NCBI GenBank assembly: GCA_944384525.1
Contig: CALWTR010000034.1
Span: forward strand, 1-36,085
Length of the DNA: 36,085 bases
Source of the DNA: an uncultured Clostridia bacterium
Lineage (GTDB): Bacteria > Bacillota > Clostridia > Oscillospirales > CAG-272
Direction: 5' to 3'
Shown one piece after another: positions 31,580 to 36,085 of this stretch. Each line of letters starts with the position of its first letter. The first letter of the stretch is position 1. The position numbers and the translations under genes were made by a program. The notes beneath the pieces are model-generated. The model was not told where the DNA came from. It ran no database searches and was given only the letters and a program-made list of their open reading frames with translations.

Positions 31580-34579
31580 ATGCTCGAATTGAAGCAAATA
31601 CACAAGGAATATGATGCCGGGGGCTCAAAAGTAACGGCGCTGAACGACGTGACCGTCAGCTTTCGCCGGAGCGAATTTGCCGCGATACTGGGTCCTTCCG
31701 GTTGCGGGAAGACAACTCTTCTGAATATCATCGGCGGTCTTGATCAGTATACGAGCGGCGATCTTATCATAAACGGAAGATCCACAAAGGACTTCGCCGC
31801 ATCCGACTGGGACAACTACCGGAACCATTCGATAGGCTTTGTGTTTCAGAGCTATAACCTTATCCCTCATCAGACCGTTCTGTCAAACGTAGAGCTGGCA
31901 CTGACTCTATCCGGAGTATCCAAGACGGAGAGGCGCCGTAGAGCCGAGGAAGTGCTGCGCAAGGTGGGGCTTGAAAACCAGATCCACAAAAAGCCGAATC
32001 AGATGTCGGGAGGACAGATGCAGCGTGTTGCTATCGCCCGCGCTCTTGTCAACGATCCGGATATAATACTTGCGGACGAGCCCACCGGCGCGCTCGACTC
32101 GGAGACGAGCGTGCAGATAATGGAGATACTGAAAGAGATCTCGGGCGACAAGCTCATTATAATGGTAACGCACAATCCCAGCCTCGCAGAAAAATACGCG
32201 ACCAGGACGATCAATCTGCTGGACGGCAGGATAATAAGCGACTCGGATCCGTTCGACGCAGAGGCGGAGCGGCGGATGTCTGATGCGCAAGCTGACGGAG
32301 CAGCGGAAACTTCCGGAGAGGAAAAAGCCGAGGCCGATGAATCCGTTTCCGGATCTTCTGCCGACGGCTCAAAAAAGCGCGGCAAGAAGCGCGGGGCCGT
32401 ACGGGAAAGAAAGCCGTCCATGTCCCCTCTCACTGCTCTCTCACTCAGTTTCAACAACCTTCTCACAAAAAAGGCGAGAACTCTCCTGACAAGCTTTGCC
32501 GGATCTATCGGCATAATAGGCATAGCTCTTATCCTATCCGTTTCAAGCGGCGTTCAGGGATATATAAACGAGGTACAACGGGACACCCTGTCACAGTACC
32601 CGATAACCATATATGCTGAATCCATGGATCTCTCCTCACTGATAACGACTCTCATGGACGCAAACTCAAAGGACGGACCGGACCATGAGCTTGACGGGAT
32701 ATATTCAAACCCTGTATTTTCCGATATAATGGACTCCTTCAGCTCCGCAAACATTAATACCAATAATCTGAAAGCATTCAAGAAGTTCATAGAATCCGAT
32801 CCGGAATTTGCAAAATATATGTCTGCGCTGTCATTCGGATACAACCTTGACATAAACATATATACCAAGGATGATACCGGCAAGATCATAGAGTCCGACG
32901 TTGAGGATTTTATGAACAATTTCCTCTACGGTTCAAGTTCATCCGGCGGCGGACTTTTTTCGATGGGATTCACCGTATGGGAGGAAATGCTCCCGTCCGA
33001 CGATGGGATGGTGAACGAAACTCTCAAAAATCAGTACGACGTGATATACGGCTCATGGCCGTCGGAATACAATGAGGTCGTCATCGTCGTAGACGAAAAC
33101 AATGAAATACCCGACCTTGTGCTGTACGCACTGGGGCTGATGACACAGTCCGAGCTCATAAGCGGAACGTCTGATAAAAACTCCTGGAGCTACGAGGAGA
33201 TATGCGGAAGAGATTTCCGCGTTATACTGTCGCCTGATAAATATCAGAAGCAGGCGGACGGTACTTATCTGGATATCTCAGAGAGCGACGCAGGACTGGA
33301 TTACCTTTACAGCTATAAAGCTATGCCTCTGAAGGTCACCGGTGTCATACGCAAGAACCCGGATTCTACAGCGGCTATGCTATCAGGATCTATAGGTTAT
33401 ACTGAGGCTCTTACCAAGCATATAATCGAAGTGTCGCACAACAGCGATGTCGTAAAGGATCAGCTGGCTAATCCGGATATCGACGTCATAACGGGACTGC
33501 CGTTTGAGACCGGCGAGGAAACCGAGCTGACTCGCGAGGAAAAGATCGCCTGGGCTAAGAAATACCTATCCTCTCTTGACACAGCAGGAAAAGCCGATTT
33601 TTACATTTCCCTGATGTCTGTCATCCCGGAGGATCAGCTTTCAGAATCTGTGGAGCGTTATGTAGGGGCTATGACGCGTGAGCAGATAGTCGACATGATA
33701 GTGGAAGCATATGCTAAAGAGCTGGGGCTGACCGATACGACGTCTATCAGAAATACGATAGAGGCTATGAGCGATGAGGAGATCTTCGGCATCGCCAGGG
33801 AATACGCCGCTGAGGCAATAAAGAAAAGCTACGCAGAGACGATCGAGAAAAATCTCAGCAACTTCACCGATGAGGAACTCGCGGCAATGCTCGACGCCAA
33901 AGTCTTTACCGATGATGAATATGAGGCAATATACGATAGCTATGCACCCGACAGATTTTCCGACGGCAGTTACAATGGGAATCTGCGCAAGATAGGCTAC
34001 GTGGATCTGAGCGACCCATCTTCCATAAACATCTATACCTCATCCTTTGAAGATAAGGACGAAATAGCCAGGCTGATATCTGAATACAACAGCAGGGTCG
34101 AGGAGGCAGACAAGATAACCTATACCGACTATGTTGCCATGCTCATGTCCTCTATAACCACTATAATAAACGCCATATCATACGTCCTTATAGCGTTTGT
34201 AGCCATATCTCTTGTCGTATCCTCTATCATGATAGGTATAATCACTTATATATCCGTCCTGGAAAGGACCAAGGAGATAGGAGTCCTCCGCGCAATAGGA
34301 GCGTCCAAACGCGACGTATCACGGGTATTCAATGCGGAGACTCTTATAGTCGGATTTACCGCCGGCATCATCGGCATTGGCGGCACCCTGTTCCTGAATA
34401 TATTCATAAATATAATTCTCCACAGTCTGACCGGAATATCCGCACTCAAGGCATCTCTGCCGGTAGCGGGAGCGATCATACTGGTTGTAATAAGCATGTT
34501 TTTAACATTCATAGCTGGACTTATCCCGTCACGGCTCGCGGCAAAGAAAGACCCTGTCGTAGCGCTCAGAACGGAATAA
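31580..34579 (+). CDS. MacB-like ABC transporter, fused ATPase and permease
   Basis: A 999-residue fusion. Residues 1-230 are a MacB/LolD-type ATPase: Walker A GPSGCGKTTLLN near 37, Q-loop FVFQSYNLIPHQT, signature MSGGQMQRVAIARAL near 143, Walker B ILADEPTGALDSET. A charged linker (230-285, with SKKRGKKRGAVRERK) leads to a first membrane helix near 310, a large extracytoplasmic domain of about 540 residues rich in Asp/Glu and Ser, then three helices (TIINAISYVLIAFVAISLVV and two more) and the FtsX-like end PSRLAAKKDPVVALRTE. This form is common in Clostridia and may export or extract lipids or peptides, or work as a mechanical coupler; the cargo is unknown. Confidence 0.95.
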   Translation: MLELKQIHKEYDAGGSKVTALNDVTVSFRRSEFAAILGPSGCGKTTLLNIIGGLDQYTSGDLIINGRSTKDFAASDWDNYRNHSIGFVFQSYNLIPHQTVLSNVELALTLSGVSKTERRRRAEEVLRKVGLENQIHKKPNQMSGGQMQRVAIARALVNDPDIILADEPTGALDSETSVQIMEILKEISGDKLIIMVTHNPSLAEKYATRTINLLDGRIISDSDPFDAEAERRMSDAQADGAAETSGEEKAEADESVSGSSADGSKKRGKKRGAVRERKPSMSPLTALSLSFNNLLTKKARTLLTSFAGSIGIIGIALILSVSSGVQGYINEVQRDTLSQYPITIYAESMDLSSLITTLMDANSKDGPDHELDGIYSNPVFSDIMDSFSSANINTNNLKAFKKFIESDPEFAKYMSALSFGYNLDINIYTKDDTGKIIESDVEDFMNNFLYGSSSSGGGLFSMGFTVWEEMLPSDDGMVNETLKNQYDVIYGSWPSEYNEVVIVVDENNEIPDLVLYALGLMTQSELISGTSDKNSWSYEEICGRDFRVILSPDKYQKQADGTYLDISESDAGLDYLYSYKAMPLKVTGVIRKNPDSTAAMLSGSIGYTEALTKHIIEVSHNSDVVKDQLANPDIDVITGLPFETGEETELTREEKIAWAKKYLSSLDTAGKADFYISLMSVIPEDQLSESVERYVGAMTREQIVDMIVEAYAKELGLTDTTSIRNTIEAMSDEEIFGIAREYAAEAIKKSYAETIEKNLSNFTDEELAAMLDAKVFTDDEYEAIYDSYAPDRFSDGSYNGNLRKIGYVDLSDPSSINIYTSSFEDKDEIARLISEYNSRVEEADKITYTDYVAMLMSSITTIINAISYVLIAFVAISLVVSSIMIGIITYISVLERTKEIGVLRAIGASKRDVSRVFNAETLIVGFTAGIIGIGGTLFLNIFINIILHSLTGISALKASLPVAGAIILVVISMFLTFIAGLIPSRLAAKKDPVVALRTE

Positions 34580-34590
34580 CTCCGCTTACA

Positions 34591-34614
34591 GCGGCGCGGC
34601 AGCTGCCGCGCCGC
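34591..34614. repeat. perfect 24-base GC palindrome after the ABC transporter
   Basis: GCGGCGCGGCAG followed at once by its complement CTGCCGCGCCGC. No T-run follows, so it is a poor terminator; it may be an attenuator or mRNA-stability hairpin between the transporter and the next gene. Confidence 0.6.
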
Positions 34615-34636
34615 GATCTGATATGGAGGTATCTGT

Positions 34637-35059
34637 ATGAGCATACGGGAAAAAAGGGATTCATTTATGAAGGGCAGAAACGGCTTCGACAAGCTGTCGG
34701 TATTCACCGGAACGCTTGCCTCAGCGCTGACTCTGCTCTCAGTCGTTCTGACGGCCGCATCACTACACGCGGCGCTTTATAGCTGGAGCTGGGCTCTGCT
34801 GTTCACCGCATTGACGGTTTTCCGCGTTCTGTCGAGGAATATCTACGCCAGGAGACGCGAAAACTCCGTATTTATGGGTTTGTCCAAACTCGCAGCATCC
34901 CGTCTGCGCCTGGCCGGCAGAATGATAAAAGACAGAAAAACTCATGTCTATAAAAAATGCCCGTGCTGCCGCGCAAGGCTTCGCTTTCCAAGAGAGCCCG
35001 GCAAGCACACCGCCGTCTGCCCGATATGCGAGAACAGATTTGAGATCAACATAAAATGA
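34637..35059 (+). CDS. small membrane protein with C-terminal zinc ribbon
   Basis: A 140-residue protein of unknown role. Two hydrophobic helices (about residues 20-40 and 47-64) are followed by a basic stretch and a zinc ribbon with two CxxC pairs: CPCCRARLRF and CPICENRFEI. The ribbon should face the cytoplasm. GGAGGT lies six bases before the ATG. It is followed by birA after 19 bases and probably shares its transcript. I do not recognise a named family. Confidence 0.75.
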   Translation: MSIREKRDSFMKGRNGFDKLSVFTGTLASALTLLSVVLTAASLHAALYSWSWALLFTALTVFRVLSRNIYARRRENSVFMGLSKLAASRLRLAGRMIKDRKTHVYKKCPCCRARLRFPREPGKHTAVCPICENRFEINIK

Positions 35060-35078
35060 AAAGGAAAGACGTTTAAAT

Positions 35079-36044
35079 ATGGCTTTGAAAGATCAGGTCC
35101 TCTCATTGCTCCTGACCGGAGAGTATCTGTCCGGTGAGAGCGCAGCAAAAAAACTCGGAGTATCACGCACGGCGGTCTGGAAAGCAGTAGAGGCATTGCG
35201 GCAAGATGGCTGTAAAATAGAAGCAGTGACCAATCGAGGATACATCCTTGTAAACGAGAACCTTCTCTCTGAGGAAAGTGTCAGATGCTTCCTTCCGGAT
35301 AAATTGCATGATATGCCAATATATGTTTACAAATCCGTCACTTCGACCAATGATGTGGCCAAGGAGGCTGCGGAGGCAGGTCGTCAAGACGCTGTCTTCA
35401 TTGCAAACGAGCAAACCTCCGGACGCGGAAGGATGGGCAGAAAATTTATTTCCGAAGCGAACCGGGGAGTATATATGAGTTTCCTTTTGCACCCCGGGTG
35501 CCCGGCTGAGGATTCCGCGCTCCTGACGACTGCGGCGGCCGTAGCTGTCTGCCGCGCCGCGGAATCCGTTGCCGACGTGACCTGCGGGATAAAATGGGTG
35601 AACGACGTCTGCATAAAAGAAAAAAAGCTGGCAGGGATACTGTGCGAGGGGGCTTTCGGCTTTGAGAGCGGACAACTTGATTATGCGATCGTAGGAATAG
35701 GAACCAATATAAAGGCAGGGGCGTTCCCTGCCGAGATCGCGGATCGTGCCACCTCGCTGGAGACCGAGGCCGGTGTAATCATTTCAAGGTCAAGATATGC
35801 CGCCGCTCTAATAGAGGCGGTGGTTTCGGTTTTTTCGGATTTTTCCTCCGGCAGTTTTATGGACGAATACCGCGCGCGCTCTTTTGTGACCGGGCGCCGT
35901 ATACGCGTCAACTGCGGCACCGAGAGCTATGAGGCAACTGCAGAATACATAACCGACCGCGGTGCGCTCGTAGCTTCCCTGCCCGGAGGCGAACGCCGCA
36001 CGCTGTCATCCGGGGAGGTCAGCATAATTCCTATCGGCAATTGA
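35079..36044 (+). CDS. birA: biotin--protein ligase and biotin repressor
   Basis: Attaches biotin to carboxylase subunits and, through its HTH, represses biotin genes. The 321 residues carry an N-terminal winged helix (LSGESAAKKLGVSRTAVWKA) at 15-40, then the ligase domain with TSTNDVAKE, the biotinyl-AMP loop TSGRGRMGRKF near 112, KWVNDVCIKEKKLAGIL near 172, GIGTNI, and the C-terminal SH3-like domain (FVTGRRIRVNCGTESYEATA). The HTH shows it is the bifunctional type. No biotin genes lie in this window. Confidence 0.96.
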   Translation: MALKDQVLSLLLTGEYLSGESAAKKLGVSRTAVWKAVEALRQDGCKIEAVTNRGYILVNENLLSEESVRCFLPDKLHDMPIYVYKSVTSTNDVAKEAAEAGRQDAVFIANEQTSGRGRMGRKFISEANRGVYMSFLLHPGCPAEDSALLTTAAAVAVCRAAESVADVTCGIKWVNDVCIKEKKLAGILCEGAFGFESGQLDYAIVGIGTNIKAGAFPAEIADRATSLETEAGVIISRSRYAAALIEAVVSVFSDFSSGSFMDEYRARSFVTGRRIRVNCGTESYEATAEYITDRGALVASLPGGERRTLSSGEVSIIPIGN

Positions 36045-36085
36045 CGCGGGTCGGGAAAATCAGAAAGCTGTTGACTTTTTGACGC
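36045..36085. other. right edge, no gene
   Basis: Forty-one bases after birA. A TTGACT near 36073 could be the -35 box of a promoter that continues beyond the window. Confidence 0.3.

Overview
The window looks like a chromosome segment from an uncultured Clostridia-type Firmicute. Supporting signs are strong GGAGG-type ribosome binding sites, many sigma-A promoters with a 17-base spacer, tRNAs with encoded CCA, class 2 GalT, a DUF1934 protein and Gram-positive style lipoprotein signals. By eye the base composition is moderate rather than very AT-rich. All stop codons fit the standard code. The exact family cannot be named from sequence alone.

Region 1 (1-6.5 kb): the start of a secreted lipoprotein, cut by the window edge; a guaB-fhs operon (IMP dehydrogenase and formate-THF ligase, purine and one-carbon metabolism) with a hairpin-rich leader; then a VOC/glyoxalase-like protein and a DrrAB-like ABC exporter ending at a strong terminator.

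Region 2 (6.7-12.0 kb) is the accessory part. It holds a small solo XRE regulator; a free-standing structured RNA gene of about 207 nt with its own promoter, a 14-bp closing stem, a possible pseudoknot and a UUCG-loop terminator; a TIM-barrel glycosidase-like orphan; a MerR regulator with three membrane helices and a 19-bp-spacer self-operator; and a four-helix-bundle (S23/IVP, Avd-like) protein. Two arrays of tiny hairpins lie on either side of the MerR/S23 pair. In each array short stems are separated by a constant 7-8 base spacer whose orientation flips at the centre, and each array ends in a perfect 17-bp, 4-nt-loop hairpin. This arrangement is the best candidate here for an undescribed system.

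Region 3 (11.9-12.7 kb): five tRNAs on the minus strand. Val-Asp-Phe-Gly share one promoter and Cys has its own.

Region 4 (12.8-25.7 kb): mostly housekeeping genes on the plus strand: a ThyX-like protein, pth, mfd, a PrsA/SurA-like foldase, an AEC permease, a membrane-anchored HtrA-type protease, a GDPD phosphodiesterase, a PAP2 phosphatase, and galT with a DUF5131 protein.

Region 5 (25.7-28.4 kb): a minus-strand LysR-cinA-pfkA operon. Region 6 (28.4-36 kb): an MGS-fold protein lacking the usual catalytic Asp, DUF1934, holA, a cyclophilin lipoprotein, a 999-aa MacB-like ABC transporter, a zinc-ribbon membrane protein and birA.
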